A stretch of DNA of 64,000 nt. It comes from Salinirubellus salinus. GTDB lineage: Archaea > Halobacteriota > Halobacteria > Halobacteriales > Haloarculaceae. Positions 16,737-25,740 of the stretch are shown here, piece by piece. Positions within the stretch are counted from its first letter, which is position 1; each line of letters starts with the position of its first letter. The stretch spans positions 124,001 through 188,000 of the forward strand of contig NZ_CP104004.1 in assembly GCF_025231485.1 (NCBI RefSeq). The letters run 5' to 3'. Both the position numbers and the translations under genes were made by a program. Below the pieces are notes generated by a model, which saw only the letters and a program-made list of their open reading frames with translations, searched no databases and was not told the origin of the DNA.

Positions 16737-17715
16737 GGCCCTGTTTAGACGCTCCTGATCAACTGAGAGTGGTCGTGACTAGTAACTTCTAGCGTTCTAG
16801 CAATAATCGCTACTTGTCGAATCTACTAGGAAATGAAGCGGGACGGATTCGGTGTGCAAACCAAGACCGCCCGCTTCGCGAAGACAGTCGTAACGTTCGC
16901 TCAAAAAGCCGTCGCTGGCGAGCCAGCTCCGGCATACCGGCCCGGGAAAGAGGGGTATGCCGATTGGGTGATTCTGGCGATACAGGGGTTCAAAGAGTAT
17001 CTCGGCCACGATTACCGGAAGCTGATGGACGTGCTGCGAGAGATGCCGCGCGTCGCGGAATCACTCGATTTGACGGTGGAGACGCTGCCGCACTTCTCGA
17101 CGGTGTGTGCGCGCAAGCAAGCGATTCCGATGGCTCGGTGGCGAGCGATCCTCGACGCGTCGGTCGAACTGTACGAACTCGGTGATGTCCAAGCGATCGA
17201 CGCAACCGGCGTGGATCGTGTCCAAGCTAGTCAGCACTACGCAAAACGAACGGACTACACGTTCGAGGCGGTGAAGACCACGCTGCTCATCGATTGCGAA
17301 ACGAGTGCGATCCTAGATATACACTGTTCGATGAAACAACCTCACGATACCCAGATCGGCTGGCAAGTGCTGGTGCGGAATCTCGACGATTTGACGGCTG
17401 TGGCGGCTGATAAGGGATACGACTGGGAGCAGCTCCGCACGAGGTTACGCGCTGAACATATCACACCCTTGATTCCGAAGCGTGACCCAGGATTCCGGGG
17501 GTGGGCGAGGAATCTACTCATTCACGATCGGGGCTACAATCAACGCTCGAACGCTGAATCGGTGTTTTTCGGCTTGCGGCAGCGATACGGTGAGACGCTG
17601 TGGGCGAGAACCTGGTTCGGTCAATTCCGCGAACTTGTCATGAAATCGGCGGTGCGAAACATCGAACGCGCCTTAGAGGGTTCAACCCGATGAAATCAGG
17701 CGTCTAAACAACGCC
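16737..17715 (+). mobile_element. IS5-family insertion sequence, 979 bp, with 9-bp target duplication
   Basis: The left end GGCCCTGTTTAGACGC and the right end (reverse complement GGCGTTGTTTAGACGC) are inverted repeats. TAGAGGGTG is present on both flanks (16728-16736 and 17716-17724). Removing the element and one duplication restores a perfect 27-bp dyad, TGCTGAATA-TAGAGGGTG-TATTCAGCA. The single gene inside is intact. Confidence 0.9.
16833..17693 (+). CDS. IS5-family DDE transposase
   Basis: This 286-residue transposase fills the insertion sequence. The three catalytic acids are visible: Asp in VQAIDATGVDRVQ (about 128), Asp in AVAADKGYDWEQL (about 195) and Glu in SNAESVFFGLRQRYG (about 247), followed by the usual Y-R-E-K pattern to FRELVMK. 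The length is normal and there is no frameshift, so the element may be active. The 9-bp duplication and size fit the ISH1/IS903-like branches better than IS5 proper, but the subgroup is not certain. Confidence 0.93.
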   Translation: MKRDGFGVQTKTARFAKTVVTFAQKAVAGEPAPAYRPGKEGYADWVILAIQGFKEYLGHDYRKLMDVLREMPRVAESLDLTVETLPHFSTVCARKQAIPMARWRAILDASVELYELGDVQAIDATGVDRVQASQHYAKRTDYTFEAVKTTLLIDCETSAILDIHCSMKQPHDTQIGWQVLVRNLDDLTAVAADKGYDWEQLRTRLRAEHITPLIPKRDPGFRGWARNLLIHDRGYNQRSNAESVFFGLRQRYGETLWARTWFGQFRELVMKSAVRNIERALEGSTR

Positions 17716-17826
17716 TAGAGGGTGTATTCAGCAAGTTTCCGCTGAACAAACCGGCCCTCCGTTATTAGCGACCGTGGGACTGCCTCTGGCCGTCAAACTT
17801 TTTTCAGATGGCACGGTACCTGATAC

Positions 17827-19167
17827 ATGACTGACTTGCCCTCCCTCTCTCGTCGTCAACTTCTCGCAACACTCGGTGCTACTGCGACCGGTGTAAGCGG
17901 GTATGTTGCGGGCGTTCGCTCCGCTGACAGTGTACCCAACTGGCTCGCTGGGCGCGACTGCCCTTCGTTCCCGCTCGTTACGAGTCCGACAGACTGGTCG
18001 TTTCCCCAGCACGATAGCGCTAACACGGGCCACGCTCCGGCACGGGCCAGTCCAGACTGGCCACTCGACGAGATGTGGGAACTTGAATGGCCAGTCGGGG
18101 GACTGTACCGCCCAACCCCGCTCATCGTTGCCGACGGCACCGTAATTGCGTTTGTAGATGATGGGCAGCGAGGTCTTCTACTCGCTATCTCGCTCGCCGA
18201 CGGTCAGATACGCTGGCGTCGCCCGGCTCAAAACGCCGAATACGGATGGGCTGCTGCAGCGAACGGGACGGTGTTCGCTGACGTTGCCACTCCTGACTCG
18301 CCTGTGCAGTTCGCGGCTCGGTCACTCGGCGACGGCACGGCCTCGTGGACATCGAACGTGGGATTGGCTGGCTTGGCCACCCCTAAGTTCGCCGGAGGAC
18401 AGCTCCTTACCGTTGACCAGTCTCGTGACAGCACACGCAACGACGAGCAGTTTGCTCTCGTCGCACGCGATGCCCGTACCGGTCGAAAGTGCTGGCGAAC
18501 CGTCCACGATGGGAGGCGGCCTCTGGACATGGCGGTCGCCGACGGGCGAGCCGTTCTCCCGACGCGTGAATCCGGTATCATAGCACTCGACGCTGCCTCA
18601 GGTGAGCAACGCTGGCGGTCGGATGTTGGTGGGGACACCGCTGCAATCGTTGACGGACGGGTCGTCTCTACGCGATTCCCGGGGGAACTTCGGGTGTTGT
18701 CGCTTGCTGATGGGTCGGTAGAGTGGACTATCCAGAGCGAGTACTTCATCGAGAGCGTGGAGAGTGCCGAGGAGACGCAATATGCCCGGCCCGGGTTCGA
18801 TGTCGGTGCTGTTACTTCGGAGGCGATTGTGTACCACCTGAGCGTACCGAGTGATTACCCGGGACGATTGCAGGCCCGTGCGCTCGATACTGGTGACCTG
18901 CTGTGGGATGTCGGGCCAGAGCCGACACCGGTCGCGGCTCACAGTTACTCACGACCAGTTGTGGTTGGTGACGATGTCTTGTCCGTCCGGTCTGCCCGCC
19001 GTGGAGGCAGTGAAGACCCACCGAGAGCACTCTTACGACATGACATCGCGGACGGGACGGAACTCGACCGGATTAGTTACTCGGTCGGCGATATCGTCTA
19101 TCGTCCAGTAGTCGCTGATAACACTCTGCTCGTTCCGACGGGAGAGCGGTTGGTCGCGTATACCTGA
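17827..19167 (+). CDS. Secreted PQQ-type beta-propeller protein (Tat substrate)
   Basis: This 446-residue protein starts at ATG 17827. SRRQLLATLGATATGVSGYVAG at the N-terminus is a twin-arginine signal. The body contains repeated blades with motifs such as LLAISLADGQIRWRRP, ALDAASGEQRWRSDVGG and ALDTGDLLWDVG, typical of PQQ-binding-like (YVTN/PQQ) eight-bladed propellers. There is no membrane anchor at the C-terminus. No cofactor site is obvious, so it may be a binding or scaffold propeller on the cell surface. A second propeller gene lies at 19958-21709, but the two are not close copies. Confidence 0.85.
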   Translation: MTDLPSLSRRQLLATLGATATGVSGYVAGVRSADSVPNWLAGRDCPSFPLVTSPTDWSFPQHDSANTGHAPARASPDWPLDEMWELEWPVGGLYRPTPLIVADGTVIAFVDDGQRGLLLAISLADGQIRWRRPAQNAEYGWAAAANGTVFADVATPDSPVQFAARSLGDGTASWTSNVGLAGLATPKFAGGQLLTVDQSRDSTRNDEQFALVARDARTGRKCWRTVHDGRRPLDMAVADGRAVLPTRESGIIALDAASGEQRWRSDVGGDTAAIVDGRVVSTRFPGELRVLSLADGSVEWTIQSEYFIESVESAEETQYARPGFDVGAVTSEAIVYHLSVPSDYPGRLQARALDTGDLLWDVGPEPTPVAAHSYSRPVVVGDDVLSVRSARRGGSEDPPRALLRHDIADGTELDRISYSVGDIVYRPVVADNTLLVPTGERLVAYT

Positions 19168-19263
19168 GGGGGAGGGCGATTGGGTGACGGTCAGACAGAG
19201 GGACGGAGACATGGGCTGGGCCACGACTGAACTCGTATCCCCACTATCTGCTCTGCAAGATTC

Positions 19264-19346
19264 GCGCCCTCTATGCAGCACGTGCTGACCCGGCTACTCG
19301 TCTTCTGACAGTAGTGGTGTGCCCGATAGAGAGGGTGTATGCAGCA
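19264..19346. repeat. Pair of short repeats related to the split palindrome
   Basis: 19264-19287 contains CTATGCAGCACGTGCTG, and 19321-19346 contains GATAGAGAGGGTGTATGCAG. The pair has the same order as the pair at 21879-21956. It overlaps the start region of the next gene. Confidence 0.6.
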
Positions 19347-19793
19347 GGCGGCTTTGCGGTCACCGATATCGCACTTGAGTCCCTGCCGCTGTTCTCACTA
19401 GCCGCGGGGAGTGTATTGGGTGGAGTTCTCGGAATAATCGCTGGCTATGGGGGGTTCGCAGCGGCGTTCTTTATCATCGCCAACCGGATCTATTGTGACG
19501 TTTTACCAGGGGATATTCGCGGCCCTCGATTTGATTTTCTGTTCACCGCAGTTATAGTTTCGATTATGATGACCCAACGCTTCGTAACCACACAGACGCA
19601 GCTATCGGTGGTTTTCGGTATCCTCCCGATATTTGTGGGAGGCGCGGTGCTGTTGGCAGTATACGTGCGTGCAGTTGGTCCCCGGAGCCTCACCGACCCG
19701 ACATCGCCACTGGTTGCGCCCTATGAACAGGTCATAGTCTGGACTGAGGTTCGCGACAACGATCAACCTCAAACTACGGCGAAGAAAGTGTAG
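19314..19793 (+). CDS. Four-helix membrane protein, unknown
   Basis: This is a protein of about 159 residues from GTG 19314; GTG 19332 is an alternative, since the first codons lie inside a repeat. Hydrophobic segments are at about 25-55 (a Gly/Ala-rich pair), 75-93 and 101-120, followed by a soluble tail ending DNDQPQTTAKKV. The 5' end appears to have been supplied by the repeat, which may mean the gene was re-started by a repeat insertion. No family is recognised. Confidence 0.55.
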   Translation: MVCPIERVYAAGGFAVTDIALESLPLFSLAAGSVLGGVLGIIAGYGGFAAAFFIIANRIYCDVLPGDIRGPRFDFLFTAVIVSIMMTQRFVTTQTQLSVVFGILPIFVGGAVLLAVYVRAVGPRSLTDPTSPLVAPYEQVIVWTEVRDNDQPQTTAKKV

Positions 19794-19957
19794 CGGTCCT
19801 GTTCACTATGGACGATGAGTGCCGCACAATTTGAGTATAAGCTCAATCGCCAGGCGAGACGCTCGAAAACTGGATTGAAGAGGTGCCATCATCATACGGG
19901 AAACGGCCCATCAGTACTGATGATATGAGTTTGATCTTATCAAATGAGTCTGGTTGA

Positions 19958-21709
19958 TTAGGGCCCCTCGTTTTCGGCATCGTTACTTCTTGATCGAGAG
20001 TAGAGAATATAGCTTATACCCCCGAGAGCTGCGATTGCAGTGGGTACTCCAAACCCCGGCATTTGTCCGCTGGTGGTCTGTGTTGGACCAGTACCATCAT
20101 CACCCAGTTCATTATTTTGTTCGGTAACCGTAGTGTCAGAAGCATAGTTTGGAGTAGAAGTAGGGGTAGGGGTATCGCTCGGGGTAGGAGTAGCGGTAGG
20201 AGTCTCGGTTGGCGTAGGAGTGGGAGTAGCTGTCTCAGTTTTTGTGCTTGACTGATCATCACTGCTGGCGTCGGGGGTGCTATCTACGTCATTATCTGAT
20301 TCAAATGCGCTCAATGCTTTCTGACGAAGTTGCTCTAACGGGTTGGTTGACTCAACGGTCTTTCCCGGATATTGTCCAGTGAATCCCTCCCCAGTTCTAG
20401 CCCCTACACTGCTTCCGGACTGAGGGTTTGCCACAATTGTTGGTATTGACGATGAATAACTTTCCAACGATGGCTCGTATTCCCAGAGAATCCTTCCCCC
20501 TAAGTCTGACACGTCATCACCATCATCATTCGATTGTAGAGCTAAGCAGCATATGGACCCCCCACCGCTGCTGAAGATGAATCCATCCAGTATCGTTGCT
20601 AGACTCCCTAAGGTAGTACCTCCCTGATTTACTTTGCTCAGATTATACTCTATCTGCTCTGCAGTGTTTTGTGGGTTTATCCTTTTAATAGATGACTCTC
20701 CTAGTATGTACAGCTCATTATTTTCTAAGACGATGCGACTATCCTGACGTAGCGATAGCCTGTTGTGTAGAGTGCCATCTTTATTCAGAATATACACCTG
20801 TGGCCCCTCTGACGTAGTTATAAAGTAGTATATAAATTCCTCGTCGATTATTGGACTTTCTACACGGATAGCATCCTCAAGCACGTATCTCCAATTAATC
20901 TCCATACTGGGGACATCTACTGAGGCTATTTCATCAGTGTCTATCGGTGCAGTGTAGATATTATTAGAGGACTTTGTAATGAGGCTCATCTGCACATCCC
21001 CTTCATCAAAGTTGTCAATTCTCTCAATTATCTCTCCGCTCTCTCTGTTAATGACAAAAAGATTACCGAACACGCCTGCTACATATACCTCGCCATCTTC
21101 AACAAAAACTGGCGAAAAGGTCCAAACCCCACGTGTAGTATCCTCATCTACTCTGTATTTTTTACTCTTCCATACCACCGACTGTGTAGTTACGTCTAAT
21201 GCGAGTATATGGGCTCTATCAGAGAATTCAAATCCTCCCCGGTTTCCAAGGTACAATATATCATCAACCAAAGTAATAGCTAGTGAATCCAAGAATGGGT
21301 TCGGAATATCATTTTCAAACACCCATTCTCTCTCTCCAGAGACGGCATCAAATGCATATATAAAATTCTTGTGAGTTACGTAAACTGTTCCATTAACAAC
21401 CGTTGGTGTATTTATTCCTGTATCACCTGCCTCAATCTGTGCTTCCCAAACTTCATCTCCCGATATTGCATCAATAGCAACCAATCTATCGCCCAAGCTC
21501 ACGTAGACCGTGGGCCCGCTAGCGTCGTTATTCAATGTGGGTTGGCTTACGCTCCCCTCTGATGTTGTACGATTTCTTGATTTGGCGTTAACTGATTCCA
21601 CAACACCAACGGATGATAAAAGAGCCAACCCACCTGCTGATGTCACGATGTTCCGACGACTCACCGAATTCCACGAATTTGGTCTACCCCCACCCTGATT
21701 TTTGTCCAT
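19958..21709 (-). CDS. PQQ-type beta-propeller with PGF-CTERM anchor
   Basis: This 583-residue protein starts at ATG 21709. A Tat signal (SRRNIVTSAGGLALLSSVGV, about 17-36) is followed by propeller blades (for example VAIDAISGDEVWEAQIEAGD, FAFDAVSGEREWVFEN-like units). A Thr/Pro-rich stalk (about 490-530) leads to MPGFGVPTAIAALGGISYIL with a basic tail, the PGF-CTERM signal processed by archaeosortase A to a lipid anchor. It should be displayed on the cell surface. The coding sequence is clearly richer in A/T than its neighbours, suggesting recent transfer. Confidence 0.88.
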   Translation of the reverse strand: MDKNQGGGRPNSWNSVSRRNIVTSAGGLALLSSVGVVESVNAKSRNRTTSEGSVSQPTLNNDASGPTVYVSLGDRLVAIDAISGDEVWEAQIEAGDTGINTPTVVNGTVYVTHKNFIYAFDAVSGEREWVFENDIPNPFLDSLAITLVDDILYLGNRGGFEFSDRAHILALDVTTQSVVWKSKKYRVDEDTTRGVWTFSPVFVEDGEVYVAGVFGNLFVINRESGEIIERIDNFDEGDVQMSLITKSSNNIYTAPIDTDEIASVDVPSMEINWRYVLEDAIRVESPIIDEEFIYYFITTSEGPQVYILNKDGTLHNRLSLRQDSRIVLENNELYILGESSIKRINPQNTAEQIEYNLSKVNQGGTTLGSLATILDGFIFSSGGGSICCLALQSNDDGDDVSDLGGRILWEYEPSLESYSSSIPTIVANPQSGSSVGARTGEGFTGQYPGKTVESTNPLEQLRQKALSAFESDNDVDSTPDASSDDQSSTKTETATPTPTPTETPTATPTPSDTPTPTSTPNYASDTTVTEQNNELGDDGTGPTQTTSGQMPGFGVPTAIAALGGISYILYSRSRSNDAENEGP

Positions 21710-21878
21710 ATAATGTCAATAGGTTGAACTAATAAAAATGTTCTGGCAAACCTCGCTCTCCAACCCCTGTCACCATGTTAATCAGTTTAATATCGTTTCC
21801 CTACTCTTCCCCCGGCAACTGTTTGGGAGTGGCTGAATTAGTAGTATAATTCGCAGCGACTCATACCGGTGACCGGCA

Positions 21879-21956
21879 CGCGCCCTGTATGCAGCACGGC
21901 CTCAGAAACCTCCCCTGTTCCTGTCAGGAGTGCCGTGCCCGATACAGAGGGTGCAT
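21879..21956. repeat. Repeat pair, second copy
   Basis: CGCCCTGTATGCAGCACGG and, 40 bp on, GCCCGATACAGAGGGTGCAT match the pair at 19264-19346 in order and spacing. Confidence 0.6.
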
Positions 21957-22237
21957 CGTTCACTCAACAGCAAGGGGGTTCAGTCTCCGGAAGCAGCTTC
22001 CTGAACAAGGCATATGTATCGAACAGGGTAGTTCCATACGTGCACGATTGGGTCAGACTCGGATTGGTCGCCGTCGTCGTATTTATCGCTCTCGCAGGTG
22101 GTGGCGCACTGTTGTTGCCACCCGATGTGATTTCGACGTTTCCGCTGAGTGTTGTACCGCTGCTCATCTGCTGGCCTGTTGCATACTGGTTCGTCTATTA
22201 TCGAGAAGGAAAGACCCCGTTCCAGTCTGATGACTAA
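21935..22237 (+). CDS. Small two-helix membrane protein
   Basis: This is about 100 residues from GTG 21935; GTG 21869 would add 22 residues that come from a repeat. Two hydrophobic helices (VRLGLVAVVVFIALAGGGAL and a second near VVPLLICWPVAYWFVYY) are followed by a short charged tail, REGKTPFQSDD. The gene is flanked on both sides by copies of the short repeat. No family is recognised. Confidence 0.5.
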   Translation: MPDTEGASFTQQQGGSVSGSSFLNKAYVSNRVVPYVHDWVRLGLVAVVVFIALAGGGALLLPPDVISTFPLSVVPLLICWPVAYWFVYYREGKTPFQSDD

Positions 22238-22263
22238 GCGCCCTGTATCCAGCACGACTGCTG
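22238..22263. repeat. Short repeat, single half-site
   Basis: GCGCCCTGTATCCAGCACG matches the half-site at 21879-21899 with one change in the core. It lies right after a stop codon. Confidence 0.5.
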
Positions 22264-22382
22264 GGTAATGTCTCTGTTTGAGCGTTTTACTACAGCCCTT
22301 GAGTTCCGACTCTGCCTCCGAATATTTGACCACACTTCTATGAGCGGAAAGTTCTCTACACGATGACGAGTTGTCGGTAGTA

Positions 22383-24296
22383 ATGGGGTGTTGTGTCTCC
22401 GGTGAACTGGGGTTGACTTCGGCACGCAAGGCGTGCCGAGAGGCTATCGAACAGGCTGTACTCGAGTCGATGCGAGAGGACACGCCGGGGGTACTAGTCG
22501 ATGCACTCCCGACACTGGGGAAGTCGAGAACCGTCGCCACCATCGCGGGAGACCTTCTCGACACCGACGATGGGCCCCGGGGTGTCACGGTACTGACCCA
22601 CCGGAAGGAGACTCGCGACCAGCTAGAGGCCTGGGCCGACGAGGCGGGACTGGACGTTCTGCAACTCCCTCGACTCGACGACGACTGTCCAGCGGCTAGC
22701 GGTGAGTTCGGCGAGTCGTGGGTCGAACGCGTTCGGCAACTCCGTGCGAGGGGGCTGTCTCCTGGCCGACTCCACGGTAGTTCGGTGTACGATCTCCCCT
22801 GTTCCGGCGACGAGACGTGCCCCTACGTAGCCGGGTGGGAGGACTGCAGAGAACACACGGTCCTAATCGGACACCCCACCCACGCGTACGTGCCCGAGGT
22901 GACACGCAACCGAGTGGTGGTGTTCGACGAGGACCCTGGCGAGTCGTTTCGACTGGAGTTCGATGCGAACGCCGTCCAGCGTGTCGTCGGGGCGTACCTC
23001 GAGGAGAACCCGGACTTCGACGAGCCGTTGGGTGGCTCTGACGACCCGGTCCAGTCCGTCGGCGACCTCCGAGGGTACCGAAAGTACTCGCCGGACGAGG
23101 ACGTCGAAGCGCTGCTGCGAGTCGTGCGTACCGGTCAGCTGTTCGACGACCCAGTACTAGCCGACCGACCTCGCGGGCACGGGGCCGCACGAGCGGTGGT
23201 ACTCTCGCTCCTCGAGTCCCGGCGAGACGACCTGAACAACGGTGTCGAACGCGTGGCGCTCCCGGGGAACGCTGTCGCCGCGTACGACGACATCGACGGT
23301 GTGCTGTACATCCGACGCCCGCCGAACCTCTCGGCGGCAGCAGGGGTCGTCGGGCTGGACGGTACCCCCATCCACCGCATCTGGGAGGGGCGGCTAGGCT
23401 GTCCACCGGAGGCCGAGCTCCAGTACGAACGAGTCCTGTGTGACCGTTGCCGTCGCCAGTACCTGATGGAGGTGCTCGGCTACCGGGTGTACAACACCAC
23501 GCCGAACATCAAGCCGTATTCGAGACAACGGCACATCAGCAAGGGGAAGGACTTGGCGTTGATCGAGGCGGTGTACCTCGAGACAGGTGTCGAACCAGCC
23601 GTCATCACCACAAAGACCGCGGAGCGCTACCTCGGACGCGAGTGGACGCACGTCCAGGCCAGTTCTCACTACGGTGCAGTCAGAGGTAGCAACGCCTTCG
23701 CCGGAGACGAGATACAGGTTGGAATCGTCCTCGGGAGCCAGCATCCTGGTGACCGCGAGATCCTTCGGCTGGCTGCCTTGAGCGGGGATCGACTCGAGTT
23801 ATCGGAGCGCCACCTCAACCGTGGCCCAGACCTGTCGTACGGAGTTGCGGCTCGCCCGGAAGAGCCGGAGAACCCGTACCTGACGTACTTCCGCGAACAC
23901 GTGGTGGTGCAGTCGGTCTTGCGATTCGGTCGCAGTGCGGGCGCGACCGTGTACGTACACACGGGTGCGGTGCCGGACTGGATCCTCACCGATGGGCCGA
24001 TCGGGGCCGAGAAGTCGGTCATCCGCGAGCGCTGCGCCGGTGAGCGCGAGGTAATCAGTGCGCTCTCGGATGGTGCCGAACTCACTGCCAGCGAGATCGG
24101 TACTCGAGTCACCATCGCTGAGCGGACCGTCTACGACCGACTCGGACCTCTATCGGAGTGGTGCATCATTGAGCGAGTGACCGAGCGCCAGCCCCACCGG
24201 TGGCGCCTTCTCGATCCCGACCGACCCGGAGCTGGCTACGTCATCGACGATCAGTGGTACGTCCGTCTCCCCGGGACAGACGGTTTCGTCGACTGA
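22383..24296 (+). CDS. XPD/DinG-like helicase-type protein of haloarchaeal mobile elements
   Basis: This is a 637-residue protein from ATG 22383. The P-loop ALPTLGKSR (41-49, Lys47) is a shortened Walker A. Cysteines in LPCSGDETCPYVAGWEDC (about 139-155) and the following LIGHPTHAY mimic the iron-sulfur region and NH motif of XPD/DinG helicases. VVVFDEDP (about 177-184) replaces DEAH. A CDRC pair lies near 351. A winged helix near 556-600 (ASEIGTRVTIAERTVYDRL) ends the protein. It probably remodels DNA for the element with the integrase that follows. The Walker A lacks the second Gly, so ATPase activity needs testing. Confidence 0.75.
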   Translation: MGCCVSGELGLTSARKACREAIEQAVLESMREDTPGVLVDALPTLGKSRTVATIAGDLLDTDDGPRGVTVLTHRKETRDQLEAWADEAGLDVLQLPRLDDDCPAASGEFGESWVERVRQLRARGLSPGRLHGSSVYDLPCSGDETCPYVAGWEDCREHTVLIGHPTHAYVPEVTRNRVVVFDEDPGESFRLEFDANAVQRVVGAYLEENPDFDEPLGGSDDPVQSVGDLRGYRKYSPDEDVEALLRVVRTGQLFDDPVLADRPRGHGAARAVVLSLLESRRDDLNNGVERVALPGNAVAAYDDIDGVLYIRRPPNLSAAAGVVGLDGTPIHRIWEGRLGCPPEAELQYERVLCDRCRRQYLMEVLGYRVYNTTPNIKPYSRQRHISKGKDLALIEAVYLETGVEPAVITTKTAERYLGREWTHVQASSHYGAVRGSNAFAGDEIQVGIVLGSQHPGDREILRLAALSGDRLELSERHLNRGPDLSYGVAARPEEPENPYLTYFREHVVVQSVLRFGRSAGATVYVHTGAVPDWILTDGPIGAEKSVIRERCAGEREVISALSDGAELTASEIGTRVTIAERTVYDRLGPLSEWCIIERVTERQPHRWRLLDPDRPGAGYVIDDQWYVRLPGTDGFVD

Positions 24297-24531
24297 GGCA
24301 CGCTGTTTCGGCTGCTGGTCGTTTCGCGGTTCGACGTACGAGTAAATGTACGTGACTCCGCAAAGTTCGGTACCTGAATGGTTTAGACTGAATTGGTCGT
24401 CGAACCGCGCGGCGGAACGCGCCAACGTGGTGGGTTGAGCGCGTAATCCGCCGTCAGGAACTGCTGCACTGCGCAGTGGCAACGATGCAACGCCGGGCCC
24501 CGGCCCGGGCGGTTCGCGCTTGGACGCAACA
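24297..24531. other. Structured leader of integrase 1
   Basis: CGCGGTTCGACG (24325-24336) and CGTCGAACCGCG (24398-24409) are a perfect 12-bp inverted repeat. Between them CGTAC and GTACG form a smaller dyad. A GC-rich palindromic run (about 24492-24511) precedes the start. This is suitable for integrase binding or autoregulation; an attachment core is not proven. Confidence 0.5.
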
Positions 24532-25740
24532 ATGTCCAACAAAAACCCAAACAACGGAAACCAGAACCCGAACTCGCCCACTGACGACCCCGAGAATCCT
24601 TCGATCTCGTTCGAACAGCTCCGCGAGTTCAAGGAAGAAATGCTGTCACAACTCGATGGTCGCGCCTCCGCCCACGCGTCACTCACCCCCGTCTCACCCG
24701 AACAGGCGCTCAAGAAGTACCTCGAGACGAGAGCCGGTGACGTCCAAACCACGACGCTCCGGTCCCACGAATCACGACTCGGCAAGTTCGTGGACTGGTG
24801 TGGCGATCAGGGCATCGAGACCCTCGATGAGCTCGGTGGGAGTCACCTCGTCGACTTTCGCAACTGGCGCCGCGACGACGGCGACCTCGGGAGAGTCAGT
24901 CTGAAGACACAGATGGACACGCTTCGCGTGTTCGTCCGGTTCTGCGCCACCATCGATGCCGTCCCGGACGGACTCCACGAGAGCGTTCTCTCGCCGGTGC
25001 TGTCGCGCGACGAGGAGTCGCGAGACGTGTTGGTGTCACACGAGCAGGCGTCGCAAGTACTCGCGCACCTCCGCAAGTACCAGTACGCCTCTCGCGAACA
25101 CGTCGTGTGGATGCTCCTCGGGAGTACGGGGATGCGCACGGGTGCGCTCCGGTCGCTCGACCTCGACGACTACGACCCGGACGACCTCTCCCTCGACGTC
25201 AATCACCGCCCCGAGACTGACACACCACTCAAGAACGGGAAGGACGGCGAGCGACTCGTATCGATCGACGAGTCGGTCGCGGAGGTGCTGAACGACTACG
25301 TCGCCGACAAGCGCCCGGAGGTCGTCGACGACTACGGGCGCGACCCGCTGGTGGCCACGACTGCCGGGCGTATCGCGCCATCCACCATCCGCAAGTACGT
25401 GTACAAGTGGACTCGTCCGTGCGTGCTCTCGGGCGAGTGCCCGATCGACAACGACCCGGAGACGTGCCCGGCGGCCTGCTCCTCTGACAAGGCTAGCAAG
25501 TGCGACCTGAGTCGCTCGCCGCACACCGTCCGTCGCGGGTACATCACGCACCAACTCGACACGGGTGTCCCCCCGTTCGTGCTCTCGGGGCGGTGCGACG
25601 TCACGGAGGACGTGATGGACCAGCACTACGACGTACGGACGGAGGACCAGAAGATGCGCCAGCGGAGGGAGGTGCTGGAACGCCTCGCCGAGCTCGAGGA
25701 ACAGTACGGGCACCCGACCGAGGAGGAGGACGAGCGATGA
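24532..25740 (+). CDS. Tyrosine recombinase/integrase 1
   Basis: This 402-residue recombinase starts at ATG 24532 (MSNKNPNNGNQNPN). An Asn-rich leader and a SAM-like core-binding domain (about 55-155) precede the catalytic domain. Active residues are Arg in TGMRTGALRSLD (about 202), His-x-x-Arg in SPHTVRRGYITH (about 330) and the nucleophile Tyr in DQHYDV (about 366). A Cys-rich insert (CPIDNDPETCPAACSS, about 303-318) is shared in part with integrase 2. The stop overlaps the next start as ATGA. Site-specific integration or excision is expected. Confidence 0.92.
   Translation: MSNKNPNNGNQNPNSPTDDPENPSISFEQLREFKEEMLSQLDGRASAHASLTPVSPEQALKKYLETRAGDVQTTTLRSHESRLGKFVDWCGDQGIETLDELGGSHLVDFRNWRRDDGDLGRVSLKTQMDTLRVFVRFCATIDAVPDGLHESVLSPVLSRDEESRDVLVSHEQASQVLAHLRKYQYASREHVVWMLLGSTGMRTGALRSLDLDDYDPDDLSLDVNHRPETDTPLKNGKDGERLVSIDESVAEVLNDYVADKRPEVVDDYGRDPLVATTAGRIAPSTIRKYVYKWTRPCVLSGECPIDNDPETCPAACSSDKASKCDLSRSPHTVRRGYITHQLDTGVPPFVLSGRCDVTEDVMDQHYDVRTEDQKMRQRREVLERLAELEEQYGHPTEEEDER

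Larger units (their letters stand above)
16719..17733. repeat. Palindromic repeat split by the insertion sequence
   Basis: TGCTGAATA (16719-16727) and TATTCAGCA (17725-17733) are the arms, and TAGAGGGTG was the loop. Related half-sites occur at 19264-19287, 19321-19346, 21879-21899, 21937-21956, 22238-22263 and 36501-36521. Confidence 0.75.

Noticed and set aside
24480-24520. GC-rich palindrome considered as the attachment core of integrase 1
   Set aside because: No second copy and no tRNA similarity were found in the window.
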